Shown: positions 8,697-17,493 of the stretch, in pieces
Layout of the letters: each line of letters begins with the position of its first letter
Position numbering within the stretch: position 1 is the stretch's first letter
From: Rhodospirillales bacterium
GTDB taxonomy: Bacteria > Pseudomonadota > Alphaproteobacteria > Acetobacterales > Acetobacteraceae
Assembly (NCBI GenBank): GCA_028869595.1
Contig: JAGWRU010000238.1
Coordinates: 1-48,318, forward strand
Reading direction: 5' to 3'
DNA length: 48,318 bases
Notes under the pieces: generated by a model
Told to the model about the DNA's origin: nothing
Seen by the model: only the letters and a program-made list of their open reading frames with translations
The model's database searches: none
Translations under genes and position numbers: made by a program

Positions 8697-10355
8697 GAAC
8701 CGCGCGCCCAGCACATTCCCCTGCGCGTCGCGGCGGTTTTCGGCGGCGATGCGTCCGTGCAGCGCCTCGACGATCTGGCGGCTGATGGCAAGGCCCAGGC
8801 CGGAATGCTGGCCGAAGCGCTCCGCTTTCGGGCGTTCCGAGTAGAAGCGCTGGAAGATCTGCTCCAGATTGGCCTCCGGGATGCCGGGGCCGTCATCCTC
8901 CACCTTGATCTCCACCATCGCCCCGGTTTCCTGGGCGCGCAGCACGATCTTGCCGCGCGGCGGGCTGAAGGAGATGGCGTTGGCGATCAGATTGCGCAGC
9001 ACCTGCACCAGCCGGCCCTCCACGGCACGCACCACCAGCCCTTCGGCGGGGGCATCCAGGATCATGCGCGGCCCATCCTCGGCGCGGGTGCTGTCGTGCA
9101 ATTCCTTCAACGCCTGCAGGATCGGGGCAAGATCGATCGCCTCGGCCGCCGTGCGCGACAATTCCGCATCGACGCGAGAGGCATCGTTGATATCGCTGAT
9201 CAGCCGGTCGAGGCGCATGACATCCTCGGCGATGATCGCGAGCAGGCGTTTCTGCTGCTCGACATCCTCGATCCGGCGCAGCGTCTCGATGGCGCTGCGG
9301 ATGGAGGAGAGCGGGTTCTTGATCTCATGCGCGACATCGGCGGCGAAATGCTCGATCGCATCCATGCGCGTCCATAGCGCGGTGGCGCTGTCGGACAGGG
9401 CATTGGCCAGCGCCCCCACCTCGTCGCGCCGGCTCAGCAAGGCCGCCGGCAGGCCGCTGACCCGCCCGCGCCCTTCGCGCATTTCCGCCGCCGCCCCGGC
9501 CAGGCGCAGGATCGGCCGGGCAATGGTCAGCGACAAGTACCAGGACAGCAGCACGGTCAGCGCGAGCGCCAGCATGAACAGCGCCAGGATGGAAATACGC
9601 ACCGCGAACAGGCTGGAATCGACCTCGCGCGCCTCTCGCGTCAGCAGGATGATGCCGACCGTGTGGCGGTTCAGCTCGACCGGCTCGGCCACCGTCACCA
9701 GCAGGCGGTTATCCTTGGTGCGCCGGATATAGGGCGGCATTTCCCGGCTCTGGTCGGTATTGTCGAGGCGCAGCTCCTCCTTGACGTTGGGCTGCCAGTC
9801 GAGCCCGGCGCCGGGCGAAAGATCGACAGTGATCGGCGTCGAATTATCGTGCGGCAGCAGCGACAGCGCCTGATCGTACAGCCAGCCGATCGCCCCGCCG
9901 AGAAAGCCGCGCTGCACCGGCGGCGGCAGCGGTTCCGTCACCACCTTGCCGCCCTGCCCGCCAGTGACGCGGCTATCGGCGATCAGGGCGCCGTCCGGCG
10001 CGTACAGCTTGGCCTGCGCATCGGGGGTCGGTTCGGTCAGGCGGCGCAGCAGCGGGCGGGCGATATCGGGCACCAGCACGGGGTGATCCGGCGGTTCGAT
10101 CTTGACGGCGCTTTCCCCCAGCGCGCCGGCATAGATGCGCGCCTGCTCGCGCAGCGCCAGCACCTCGGCGGCCAGTAGCCCGTTCTGGTACTGATCGAGA
10201 TAGAGCAGCGTCGCCACCAGCAGCGCCAGCGGCAGGGCGTTCACCAGCAGGATGCGGCGCAGCAGCGGCGAGACCAGGCGCGGACGATAGCGTCGCGGCG
10301 TCGCGGTCATCGGGACCGCCTCGTTCGCCAGGCTGGTGGGGGCGCCGTCCGGCAT
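8670..10355 (-). CDS. chvG: ChvG/ExoS-type sensor histidine kinase
   Basis: The 561-residue protein has a first membrane segment at about 33-53, a periplasmic sensor domain of about 200 residues, a second membrane segment near 254-276 and a HAMP linker. Then comes the H-box HEIKNPLSSIRSAIETL, an N-box NLIANAISF, and ATP-binding motifs DDGPGI and GLGLAISRQI. This is the ChvG/ExoS architecture, the alphaproteobacterial kinase that senses acid or envelope state. The start lies five bases after the chvI stop, so the two form one operon. The 3' end carries the tandem duplication described separately. Partner and order agree with known chvI-chvG pairs. Confidence 0.93.
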   Translation of the reverse strand: MPDGAPTSLANEAVPMTATPRRYRPRLVSPLLRRILLVNALPLALLVATLLYLDQYQNGLLAAEVLALREQARIYAGALGESAVKIEPPDHPVLVPDIARPLLRRLTEPTPDAQAKLYAPDGALIADSRVTGGQGGKVVTEPLPPPVQRGFLGGAIGWLYDQALSLLPHDNSTPITVDLSPGAGLDWQPNVKEELRLDNTDQSREMPPYIRRTKDNRLLVTVAEPVELNRHTVGIILLTREAREVDSSLFAVRISILALFMLALALTVLLSWYLSLTIARPILRLAGAAAEMREGRGRVSGLPAALLSRRDEVGALANALSDSATALWTRMDAIEHFAADVAHEIKNPLSSIRSAIETLRRIEDVEQQKRLLAIIAEDVMRLDRLISDINDASRVDAELSRTAAEAIDLAPILQALKELHDSTRAEDGPRMILDAPAEGLVVRAVEGRLVQVLRNLIANAISFSPPRGKIVLRAQETGAMVEIKVEDDGPGIPEANLEQIFQRFYSERPKAERFGQHSGLGLAISRQIVEALHGRIAAENRRDAQGNVLGARFVVRIPRAG

Positions 10356-10360
10356 GCCGT

Positions 10361-11089
10361 TCAGTGCTCCTTGTAGCGATAGCCGATGCCGTACAGCGTT
10401 TCGATATGGTTGAAGCTGTCATCGCCGGTGCGGAATTTCTTGCGGATGCGCTTCACATGGCTGTCGATGGTGCGGTCATCGACATAGATGTTCTCGCCAT
10501 AGGCGGCATCGATCAGCTGATCGCGCGATTTCACCATGCCGGGCCGCGCCGCCAGCGCCTTGACCAGCAGGAATTCCGTCACGGTCAGTTGGATATCCTC
10601 GCCGCGCCAAATGCATTGATGCTTGGTCTCGTCCAGCGTCAGATCGCCGCGCACCAGCACCCCGCCCGGCGCCGCGCCGGAACCCTCGGCACGGCTTGCC
10701 TCGTTGCGCCGCAACAAGGCGCGAATGCGTTCCAGCAGAAGGCGCTGGCTGAACGGCTTGGTGATGTAGTCATCCGCGCCCAGGCGCAGGCCCATGACCT
10801 CGTCCACTTCCTCGTCCTTGCTGGTCAGGAAGATCACCGGCATGGCGCTGCGCGCGCGCAGCTTCTGCAACAGCTCCATCCCGTCCATGCGCGGCATCTT
10901 CACGTCCAGCACCGCCAGATCGGCGGGCCGTGCGCTCAGGCCCTGCAGCGCGCTTTCCCCGTCGGTGAAGGTGCGCACCTGATAGCCTTCCTGTTCCAGC
11001 GTCATCGACACGCTGGTCAGGATGTTGCGGTCGTCATCGACCAGGGCGATGGTCTGTTTCGCCGGGGGTTCTTTCGGCGGGACGCTCAT
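10361..11089 (-). CDS. chvI: ChvI-type response regulator (OmpR family)
   Basis: The 242-residue protein has a receiver domain (IALVDDD acidic pocket, phosphoacceptor Asp62 in [11 protein letters not shown], conserved LTSKDEE and the lysine in ITKPFS). A linker leads to a winged-helix DNA-binding domain ending [14 protein letters not shown]. The [16 protein letters not shown] segment is the recognition helix region. In relatives ChvI controls envelope, succinoglycan and acid-stress genes. The start MSVPPKEP places the receiver at the usual distance from the N-terminus; longer in-frame extensions overlap the divergent gene. It is divergent from the HugZ-like gene with 53 bases between starts. 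Confidence 0.94.
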   Translation of the reverse strand: MSVPPKEPPAKQTIALVDDDRNILTSVSMTLEQEGYQVRTFTDGESALQGLSARPADLAVLDVKMPRMDGMELLQKLRARSAMPVIFLTSKDEEVDEVMGLRLGADDYITKPFSQRLLLERIRALLRRNEASRAEGSGAAPGGVLVRGDLTLDETKHQCIWRGEDIQLTVTEFLLVKALAARPGMVKSRDQLIDAAYGENIYVDDRTIDSHVKRIRKKFRTGDDSFNHIETLYGIGYRYKEH

Positions 11090-11142
11090 GCGGTTTGCTC
11101 CGGCTTGCCAACGGGCGGGGTCTGCACCCAGATTGTGGCGCA

Positions 11143-11898
11143 ATGCGGACGACGATTGAACAGCAAGATGCCGGCCAGGGTGAGGCGCCCCCCGCCTGGA
11201 CCGCGCGATGGCTGCTGCGCGCCGCCCGTCAGGGAATATTGGCCACCGCCACGGCCGGGCAACCCTTCGCCGCCCTGGTGACGCCGGCCACCGCGCCCGA
11301 TCTGTCGGTGCTGCTGCTGCTGTCGGAGCTGTCGGAGCATACGCGCCATTTGCGGGCCGATCCGCGCTGCGCCCTGCTGGTATCGGCGCCACCGTCTGGC
11401 GCCAATCCGCAAACCGCGGCGCGCGTCACCGTCACCGGCCTGGCAGAGCCGATCAGCGATGCCGGGTTGAAGGCCCGCTATCTGGCAATCCACCCCTATG
11501 CCGGGCTGTACGCGGATTTCGGGGATTTCGCGCTGTGGCGGCTGCGCCCCGCAGCGGCGATGCTGGTGGGCGGCTTCGCCCGTGCCCATCGCCTGCGCGC
11601 CGACGCGCTGCTGGCCGCGCCTGCCAGTGTTGCCGCCATCGCCTTGGTGGAACAGGCGATTCTGGCCCATTGCAACCAGGATCACGCCGCCGCGCTGGGC
11701 CGCGCCGCCATCCGTGCCGGCCATCGGCCGGGCGATTGGCGCATGGTTGCCGCCGATACGGACGGCATGGATCTGGTCCGCGCCGATGCGCCGGACGACG
11801 GCAGTGTGCGTATCGCCTGGCCCGAACCGGTGGCCGATGCGGGCGGGCTGCGCGCTGCGCTGATGGCGCTGGTGGCGCGCGATCGGCCCGCGCCATAG
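11143..11898 (+). CDS. HugZ/HutZ-like FMN-binding split-barrel protein with DUF2470 domain
   Basis: The 251-residue protein has an N-terminal pyridoxamine-phosphate-oxidase-like split barrel (about 15-140; [20 protein letters not shown] and [20 protein letters not shown]). Its C-terminal domain matches DUF2470 ([10 protein letters not shown] onwards). This two-domain form is shared with HugZ/HutZ haem-degrading proteins and with plant and cyanobacterial relatives. The split-barrel superfamily also contains F420-dependent reductases, so its position directly before an F420 island is suggestive but not proof. The start MRTTIEQQ was chosen over a start at 11095 because the upstream part overlaps the chvI promoter region. 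Confidence 0.8.
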   Translation: MRTTIEQQDAGQGEAPPAWTARWLLRAARQGILATATAGQPFAALVTPATAPDLSVLLLLSELSEHTRHLRADPRCALLVSAPPSGANPQTAARVTVTGLAEPISDAGLKARYLAIHPYAGLYADFGDFALWRLRPAAAMLVGGFARAHRLRADALLAAPASVAAIALVEQAILAHCNQDHAAALGRAAIRAGHRPGDWRMVAADTDGMDLVRADAPDDGSVRIAWPEPVADAGGLRAALMALVARDRPAP

Positions 11899-11927
11899 AC
11901 TCCGTGCCGCAACGAGGGGAGGGGGAT

Positions 11928-12929
11928 GTGCTGACACTCGGCTATAAGGCCTCGGCGGAGCAATTCGCCCCGGCCCGGTTGCTGCAATTCTCCGTCCTGG
12001 CGGAGCAGGCGGGCTTCGATTCGGTGTTCGTCAGCGATCATTTCCAGCCCTGGAAACACACCGACGGCCATGCCCCCTCGGCCTTGGCCTGGCTCGGTGC
12101 GCTGGGGGCGAGCACGCAGCGCGTGATCATCGGCACCAGCGTGCTGACCCCGACATTCCGCTATCACCCTTCCGTGATCGCCCAGGTATTCGGCACGCTG
12201 GGGGCGATGTTCCCTGGCCGCGTGGTGCTGGGCGTCGGCACCGGCGAGTCTTTGAACGAAGTGCCGGCAACCGGCATGGAATGGCCCGATTTCAAGGAAC
12301 GCTTCGCCCGGCTGCGCGAAAGTCTGACCCTGATCCGCCGTCTATGGGCGGAGGAGCATGTCACCTTCGAGGGTCAGTATTACCGCACCCGCGACGCCAC
12401 CATCTATGACCGCCCCGAACAGCCCGTGCCGATCTACGTCGCCGCGGCCGGCGCGCTGGTCGCGAAATATGCCGGACGCATGGGCGAGGGGTTCATCTGC
12501 ACCTCCGGCAAGGGCACGCTCTATCGCGACACTTTGTTGCCGGCGTTGGAGGAGGGGCTGAGCCTCGCCGCCGCGCCGCGCCCCGGCTATGACCGGATGA
12601 TCGAGATGAAAGTATCCTTCGATACCGACGCGGCCCGCGCGCTGGAGGATACGCGCCACTGGGCGGCGCTGGCGCTGAGCCCGGAGGAGAAGATGTCCGT
12701 CCACGACCCCAAGGAGATGGAGCGTCTAGCCGCCGCCCTGCCGATCGCGCGCGCCGCCAGCCGCTGGATCGTCTCCGCCGATCCCGACGAACATGTCGAG
12801 AAATGCCGCGCCTATGTCGAGATGGGTTTTCGCCATTTGGTGTTTCACGCCCCTGGTCCCGATCAGGCGCGCTTCCTGAAATTATACGGCGAACACGTAC
12901 TGCCCCGTCTGCGCCGCGCCTTTGCATGA
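11928..12929 (+). CDS. fgd: F420-dependent glucose-6-phosphate dehydrogenase homologue (LLM family)
   Basis: The 333-residue protein aligns along its whole length with mycobacterial Fgd1 as I recall it, including [39 protein letters not shown] and LVFHAPG. Residues known in Fgd1 for catalysis (His40, Trp44, Glu109) are present as His38, Trp42 and Glu107. The three that bind the substrate phosphate (Lys198, Lys259, Arg283) are present as Lys195, Lys255 and Arg279. The predicted reaction is glucose-6-phosphate + F420 to 6-phosphogluconolactone + F420H2. The GTG start follows a strong GAGGGGAGGGGG purine run. The stop overlaps cofE as ATGA. Another sugar-phosphate substrate remains possible. Confidence 0.85.
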   Translation: MLTLGYKASAEQFAPARLLQFSVLAEQAGFDSVFVSDHFQPWKHTDGHAPSALAWLGALGASTQRVIIGTSVLTPTFRYHPSVIAQVFGTLGAMFPGRVVLGVGTGESLNEVPATGMEWPDFKERFARLRESLTLIRRLWAEEHVTFEGQYYRTRDATIYDRPEQPVPIYVAAAGALVAKYAGRMGEGFICTSGKGTLYRDTLLPALEEGLSLAAAPRPGYDRMIEMKVSFDTDAARALEDTRHWAALALSPEEKMSVHDPKEMERLAAALPIARAASRWIVSADPDEHVEKCRAYVEMGFRHLVFHAPGPDQARFLKLYGEHVLPRLRRAFA

Positions 12930-13696
12930 GCCTGTCGGGGATTTCGCTGCACGCGTTGCCCGGCTTGCCGATGGTGCAGGCGGGCGATGATCTGGCCGGG
13001 CTGATCGGCGATGCGATCGCGCGCGCCGGGCTGGGCGTGCAACCCGGCGATGTGTTGGTGGTGGCACAGAAGATCGTCTCCAAGGCCGAGGGGCGGGTGG
13101 TGGCGCTGGCCGATGTCACGCCGACGCCGGAAGCCGAGGCGCTGGCCGCGCGCGTCGGCAAGGACGCGCGGCTGGTGCAGGTGATCCTGGACGAATCCGT
13201 GCGCGTCGTGCGCAGCCGGCCCAACCTGCTGATCATGGAGCATCGGCTGGGCTTCGTGATGGCCAATGCCGGGGTCGATCAATCCAATGTCGCGCCGCAT
13301 GATGGCGCAGCCCGGGCGCTGCTGCTGCCAGCCGATCCCGATGCCAGCGCCGCCGCGCTGCGCACCGCGCTCTCGGCGCGCTTCGGCGTCGCGCCGGGGG
13401 TGATCGTCAATGACAGTTTCGGGCGGGCGTGGCGGCGCGGCACGGCGGGGATCGCGATCGGCGTCGCCGGCCTGCCGGCGCTGCGCGATCTGCGCGGCCA
13501 GCCCGATCTGTTCGGACGCATTCTGGAAGTCAGCGTCGTGGGCTTCGCCGACGAGATCGCCGCCGCCGCCTCGCTACTGCAAGGCCAGGCCGATGAAGGC
13601 CAGCCCGTGGTGCTGGTGCGCGGGCTGCGCTGGGGCGAAGCGGCGGGCCGTGCCGCCGATCTGGTGCGTCCGGCGGCGGAGGATCTGTTCCGATGA
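12926..13696 (+). CDS. cofE: CofE, coenzyme F420-0:L-glutamate ligase
   Basis: The 256-residue protein has the CofE pattern: [15 protein letters not shown] (about 44-58), [32 protein letters not shown] (about 91-122, quoted here as a region) and [12 protein letters not shown]. It adds glutamates to F420-0 using GTP. It is a stand-alone ligase without the C-terminal FMN reductase domain that actinobacterial FbiB carries. It overlaps both neighbours by ATGA, so fgd, cofE and cofD look translationally coupled. Confidence 0.93.
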   Translation: MSLSGISLHALPGLPMVQAGDDLAGLIGDAIARAGLGVQPGDVLVVAQKIVSKAEGRVVALADVTPTPEAEALAARVGKDARLVQVILDESVRVVRSRPNLLIMEHRLGFVMANAGVDQSNVAPHDGAARALLLPADPDASAAALRTALSARFGVAPGVIVNDSFGRAWRRGTAGIAIGVAGLPALRDLRGQPDLFGRILEVSVVGFADEIAAAASLLQGQADEGQPVVLVRGLRWGEAAGRAADLVRPAAEDLFR

Positions 13697-14625
13697 AAAT
13701 CCTCGCATTATCGGGCGGCATTGGCGGCGCCAAGCTGGCGCTCGGGCTGTCGCATGTCCTGCCGGCCGGCGCGCTGTCGGTGATTGCCAATACCGGCGAC
13801 GATTTCACCCATCTGGGCCTGCGCATTTCGCCGGATATCGACACGCTGTGCTACACGCTGGGCGGGCTGGACAATCCGGTGCTGGGCTGGGGGCGGGCGG
13901 ATGAAAGCTGGGCGTTCATGGAAACGCTCGGCGCGCTGGGCGGGGAGACCTGGTTCCGCCTGGGCGACCGCGATCTGGCGCTGCATGTCTGGCGCACCGC
14001 GCAACTGGCGGCGGGCGCGACGCTCAGCGCCGTGACGGCATCGGTGGCCGCGCGCTTCGGCATCGCCAGCGCGATCCTGCCGATGAGCGACGATCCTGTG
14101 GCGACGCGGGTTGCGACCACCGAAGGCACGCTGGATTTCCAGGAATATTTCGTCCATCGGCAATGCCGCCCGGTGGTGCGCGGTCTGGAATTTGCCGGCG
14201 CCGCACAGGCCCGCATCGCCCCCGGCGCGCAGGCGGCCCTGGCCGCGCCCGATCTGGCCGCCATCGTGATCTGCCCGTCCAATCCGTTCATCAGCATCGA
14301 TCCGATCCTGGCCGTGCCGGGCCTGCGGGCGGCACTGCGCGCGGCACCCGCCCCGGTGATCGCCGTCAGCCCGCTGATCGGCGGCAAGGCGGTGAAAGGA
14401 CCGACCGCGAAGATGATGCAGGAAATGGGCATGACGGTGGATGCAGCGGCGGTTGCCGCGCATTACGGCGATCTGCTCGATGGTTTCGTGCTGGACAGCG
14501 CGGATGCGGCGACGCGCATTCCCGGTGTCGCGAGTATCGCCGCGCCGACGCTGATGACCGGGCTTGCGGAAAAGATCGCCCTGGCCCGCGCGGTGCTGGA
14601 TTTCGCTGCCGGGCTGCGCGCATGA
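13693..14625 (+). CDS. cofD: CofD/FbiA, 2-phospho-L-lactate (or enolpyruvyl) transferase
   Basis: The 310-residue protein starts [16 protein letters not shown] and carries NTGDDF (about 36-41), the DIDTLCYTLGG segment, PLSDD-like LPMSDDP, and CPSNPFISIDPIL (about 196-208). All are characteristic of CofD. It joins the activated three-carbon acid to the deazaflavin FO. In bacteria studied so far the activated acid is enolpyruvyl-diphospho-guanosine, giving dehydro-F420-0; archaea use lactyl-2-diphosphoguanosine. The sequence does not tell which is used here. It is coupled to cofE by ATGA and followed by cofC after 13 bases. Confidence 0.94.
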   Translation: MKILALSGGIGGAKLALGLSHVLPAGALSVIANTGDDFTHLGLRISPDIDTLCYTLGGLDNPVLGWGRADESWAFMETLGALGGETWFRLGDRDLALHVWRTAQLAAGATLSAVTASVAARFGIASAILPMSDDPVATRVATTEGTLDFQEYFVHRQCRPVVRGLEFAGAAQARIAPGAQAALAAPDLAAIVICPSNPFISIDPILAVPGLRAALRAAPAPVIAVSPLIGGKAVKGPTAKMMQEMGMTVDAAAVAAHYGDLLDGFVLDSADAATRIPGVASIAAPTLMTGLAEKIALARAVLDFAAGLRA

Positions 14626-14638
14626 CGGGGCGGCACGC

Positions 14639-15316
14639 GTGAGGGATATCTGGGCTGCCCTGCCGGTGAAGGCGCTGGCGGGCGCCAAGCAGCGCCTGTC
14701 CGCCGCGCTGTCACCCGCCCAGCGCCAGGGATTGATGCGGGCAATGCTGGGCGATGTGCTGGCCGCCCTGGCGGCCGCGCCGCTCGCCGGGATCGTGGTG
14801 AATACCGCGGATGCGGAGGTTGCGGCCCTCGCCCGCGATCATGGCGCGCGGGTGGTCTGTCTGGATGCCGATCGCGGCCACACCGCAGCGGTGACGGCCC
14901 TTGCCCGGCTGCTTGCGGCGGAGGGGCATGCCGGGCTGCTGACCGTGCCGGGCGATATTCCGGCGATCACGGCGGCGGAAATCGCCACGCTGATCGCAGC
15001 CCATGGCGCGGCGCCTGCCATCAGCATCGTGCCGGCGCATGATCGACGCGGATCGAATGCCATTCTCTGCACCCCGCCCGATGCGCTGGCATTCGCCTTC
15101 GGCGACGATAGTTTCCTGCCGCATCTGGCCACCGCGCGGGCGGGCGGCATCGAACCGCGCATCGTGACGCTGGCCGGCATCGGCATGGATGTCGATCATC
15201 CCGCCGATCTGGCGATGCTGCTGGACGCGCCGCAGGCGCAGGGCACCCGGGCGGTGGCGTTTCTGCGGGCGGCGGGGATCAGACCTCCTTCGTCTCGAAA
15301 TCTGCGGGCAGGATGA
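14639..15316 (+). CDS. cofC: CofC/FbiD, phospho-(lactate/enolpyruvate) guanylyltransferase
   Basis: The 225-residue protein fits CofC/FbiD: WAALPVKALAGAKQRLS (about 4-20) is the nucleotide-binding opening, VPGDIPAIT holds the metal-binding aspartate, and DRRGSNAILCTPP is the GTP-site loop. It activates the three-carbon phosphoacid with GTP for CofD. A GTG at 14639 is the first suitable start after the cofD stop; the in-frame codons before it lie inside cofD. The 3' end runs 38 bases into the convergent cupin gene, so the C-terminal tail after AGIRPP is unusual and may be non-conserved. Confidence 0.9.
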   Translation: MRDIWAALPVKALAGAKQRLSAALSPAQRQGLMRAMLGDVLAALAAAPLAGIVVNTADAEVAALARDHGARVVCLDADRGHTAAVTALARLLAAEGHAGLLTVPGDIPAITAAEIATLIAAHGAAPAISIVPAHDRRGSNAILCTPPDALAFAFGDDSFLPHLATARAGGIEPRIVTLAGIGMDVDHPADLAMLLDAPQAQGTRAVAFLRAAGIRPPSSRNLRAG

Positions 15317-15674
15317 TTTCCAGCACTTCCAGATCGTCGGAATAATCCAGCACGGTGTGGCGGATGCCGGGCGGCTGGATCCAGCAGCTTCCGGCCCGCA
15401 TGATGTGTTCGCCTTCCCCCTCGAACTCGTTTTTCATCCAGCCTTTCAGCACGTAAACCAGTTGCAGCTGCACGTCGTGGTAATGGCGCTTGCGCACCTC
15501 GTCCGTGCAGGGCGGCACCATGCGGATGACATGGGCGCGGGCCAGCCCGTTGGTTGCCTCGGCAATGCCCAGATCGCGATAGCGGGCATAGGCGCGCAGC
15601 CCGTCGGCCTTGAAATCCGCCTCGTTCAGATGATTGACCGTGAAGCGCTGCGGCTTGGTTGTGGTGTCGGCCAT
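15279..15674 (-). CDS. Cupin-domain protein
   Basis: The 131-residue protein is a single small cupin: RHYHDVQLQLVYVLKGWMKNEFEGEGEHIMRAGSCWIQPPGIRHTV spans both cupin motifs, with histidines at the expected metal positions (quoted as key residues HxH, E and the later H of GIRHTV). No specific enzyme can be named. It is followed on the minus strand by nothing of its own, and an SDR gene lies 21 bases upstream, so the two probably share a transcript. Its stop lies inside the end of cofC, a convergent overlap. Confidence 0.82.
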   Translation of the reverse strand: MADTTTKPQRFTVNHLNEADFKADGLRAYARYRDLGIAEATNGLARAHVIRMVPPCTDEVRKRHYHDVQLQLVYVLKGWMKNEFEGEGEHIMRAGSCWIQPPGIRHTVLDYSDDLEVLEIILPADFETKEV

Positions 15675-15695
15675 TCTGTCCTCCCCGTTCGTTGG

Positions 15696-16457
15696 TTATT
15701 CCAGCCCGACGCGCCGGCGCAGCGCCGGATCGCGCAAGGCCAGTTCCTGCCCGGCCAGATCATCGGCTTCCGGGCTGCACAGATAGACGATGGCGCGGGC
15801 AGGATGATCGACCGGCCACAGATCGCCGCGCGGAATGCGGCTGATCGGATTGATGCCCGAAGCACGGATGGAGACCTGCATATCGGTATCCACCGTGCCG
15901 GGCGCGAAGCCGAAAACCCTGATGCCCTCGGCCTGATGTTCCAGCGCCACGGCGCGGGTCAGCATGAACAGCCCGGCCTTGCCGGCGCAGTAGCTGCTCC
16001 ACCCTTCCTGCGGGTTATGCGCCGCGCCGGAGGAGATATTGATGATCGTTCCCCCGCCCGCGCCGCGCATGCCGGGCAGCACGGCGCGGATCGCGTGATA
16101 GGCGCCGGTCAGGTTGATTTCGATATTGCGTGCCCAGGCGATCGGATCGCTGTCGGCAAGCCTTGCGATCGGTTCGATCACCCCGGCATTATTGATCAGG
16201 ATGCCGGGCGGGCCGAGCTGTGCGGCGCAGGCCGCGATCAAACCCTCCGTCGCGGCATAGTCGGAAACATCGCAGGCATGGGCAGCGGTTTTCGCCCCCG
16301 TTGCGGCGATCGCGCGCGCCGCTTCGGCAACCGCCTCGCCATTGCGCGCCGCCAGCATCACCGCAGCACCGGCCTTGGCCAGCGCTTCCGCCGCCGCAAG
16401 GCCGATGCCCCGGCTCGCCCCGGTCACCACCGCCACCTGCCCTGCCAGAACGCCCAT
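15696..16457 (-). CDS. SDR family NAD(P)-dependent oxidoreductase
   Basis: The 253-residue protein is a classical short-chain dehydrogenase. The cofactor loop TGASRGIG lies near residues 13-20, NNAG near 88-91, and the catalytic Ser and YxxxK are in NISSGAAHNPQEGWSSYCAGK. The substrate is unknown; the family includes many sugar and hydroxy-acid dehydrogenases. The start MGVLAGQ has a GGGGGG ribosome-binding run; an in-frame codon 18 bases upstream is less likely. The C-terminus (ELALRDPALRRRVGLE) is typical of a subgroup common in soil proteobacteria. It is divergent from the SMP-30 gene. Confidence 0.88.
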   Translation of the reverse strand: MGVLAGQVAVVTGASRGIGLAAAEALAKAGAAVMLAARNGEAVAEAARAIAATGAKTAAHACDVSDYAATEGLIAACAAQLGPPGILINNAGVIEPIARLADSDPIAWARNIEINLTGAYHAIRAVLPGMRGAGGGTIINISSGAAHNPQEGWSSYCAGKAGLFMLTRAVALEHQAEGIRVFGFAPGTVDTDMQVSIRASGINPISRIPRGDLWPVDHPARAIVYLCSPEADDLAGQELALRDPALRRRVGLE

Positions 16458-16569
16458 GATCCCCCCGTGCTGCATGCCGTGCGCGCCAGCCTGTCACGCC
16501 GCCGCGCTTGACGCCAGCGCCGCGCGGCAACAGTCTTTCCGCAAAAGAAAGATGGCGGGAGGATAGGCG

Positions 16570-17490
16570 ATGGACCAGCTTCGCATCCTGGCAACCGATC
16601 TCGGCTTTCCCGAAGGCCCCGTCGCGATGAAAGACGGCGCGGTGATCGTGGGAGAGATTTCCGGCGGGCGCGTCACGCGGATCGCCCCCGATGGCGGCAA
16701 GCGCGAAATCGGCAAGGCGGGCGGCGGGCCGAACGGCGTCGCCATCGGGCCGGACGGCGCGCTTTATGTCTGCAACAATGGCGGCAACCAGTATCAGGAC
16801 GAGGAATTTCCCTTCCTCGCCACCGCGCCGCTGCCCGGCTACACCACCGGATCCATCCAGCGCATCGATCCGCGCACCGGCGATACCCGTACGCTTTATA
16901 CCCATTGCGGCGGCAACAAGCTTTCCGCGCCGAACGACATCGTGTTCGACCGCCAGGGCGGGTTCTATTTCACCGATCTCGGCAAGCGCTATGCCCGCCA
17001 TCGCGATAACGGCGCGCTGTTCTATGCCCTGCCCGACGGCTCGCGCATCACGGAGTTGGTGCATCCGATCATCACCCCCAACGGGGTCGGTCTGTCGCCC
17101 GACGAAAAGACGGTCTATGTCGCCGATACCGAAGCCGCCCGGCTGATCGCCTTCGACATCGAAAGCCCCGGCGTGCTGCGGCGTGGCAAATTCCCCGCCC
17201 CTTATGGCGGGCGGCTGATCGCCGGCCTGCCGGGATTCCAGCGTTTCGACAGCCTGGCCGTGCAGGAAAACGGCGATATCTGCGTCGCCACGTTAATGAG
17301 CGGGCATATCACCGTGATCGCCCCGGATGGGCGCATCGTGCGGCAGGTGAAGATGCCCGATCCGTATCCGACCAATATCTGCTTCGGCGGGGCGGATCGG
17401 CGCACCGCCTTCATCACCCTGTCCGGCACCGGACGGCTGGCGGCGATGGATTGGCCTGAACCCGGCCTCGCGCTGAATTTCGCGGCCTGA
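16570..17490 (+). CDS. SMP-30/gluconolactonase/LRE family protein
   Basis: The 306-residue beta-propeller protein has the metal-site glutamate in GFPEGPV near the N-terminus, GGGPNGVAIGPDG, KLSAPNDIVFD and ITPNGVGLSPDEKTVYVADT. These match the SMP-30/gluconolactonase family, which hydrolyses sugar or other lactones. A GGGAGGATAGGCG leader precedes the ATG. The next gene, a metallo-beta-lactamase-fold hydrolase, starts three bases after its stop, so a forward operon (lactonase, hydrolase, dehydrogenase) is likely. The sugar is not identifiable. Confidence 0.88.
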   Translation: MDQLRILATDLGFPEGPVAMKDGAVIVGEISGGRVTRIAPDGGKREIGKAGGGPNGVAIGPDGALYVCNNGGNQYQDEEFPFLATAPLPGYTTGSIQRIDPRTGDTRTLYTHCGGNKLSAPNDIVFDRQGGFYFTDLGKRYARHRDNGALFYALPDGSRITELVHPIITPNGVGLSPDEKTVYVADTEAARLIAFDIESPGVLRRGKFPAPYGGRLIAGLPGFQRFDSLAVQENGDICVATLMSGHITVIAPDGRIVRQVKMPDPYPTNICFGGADRRTAFITLSGTGRLAAMDWPEPGLALNFAA

Positions 17491-17493
17491 GCG

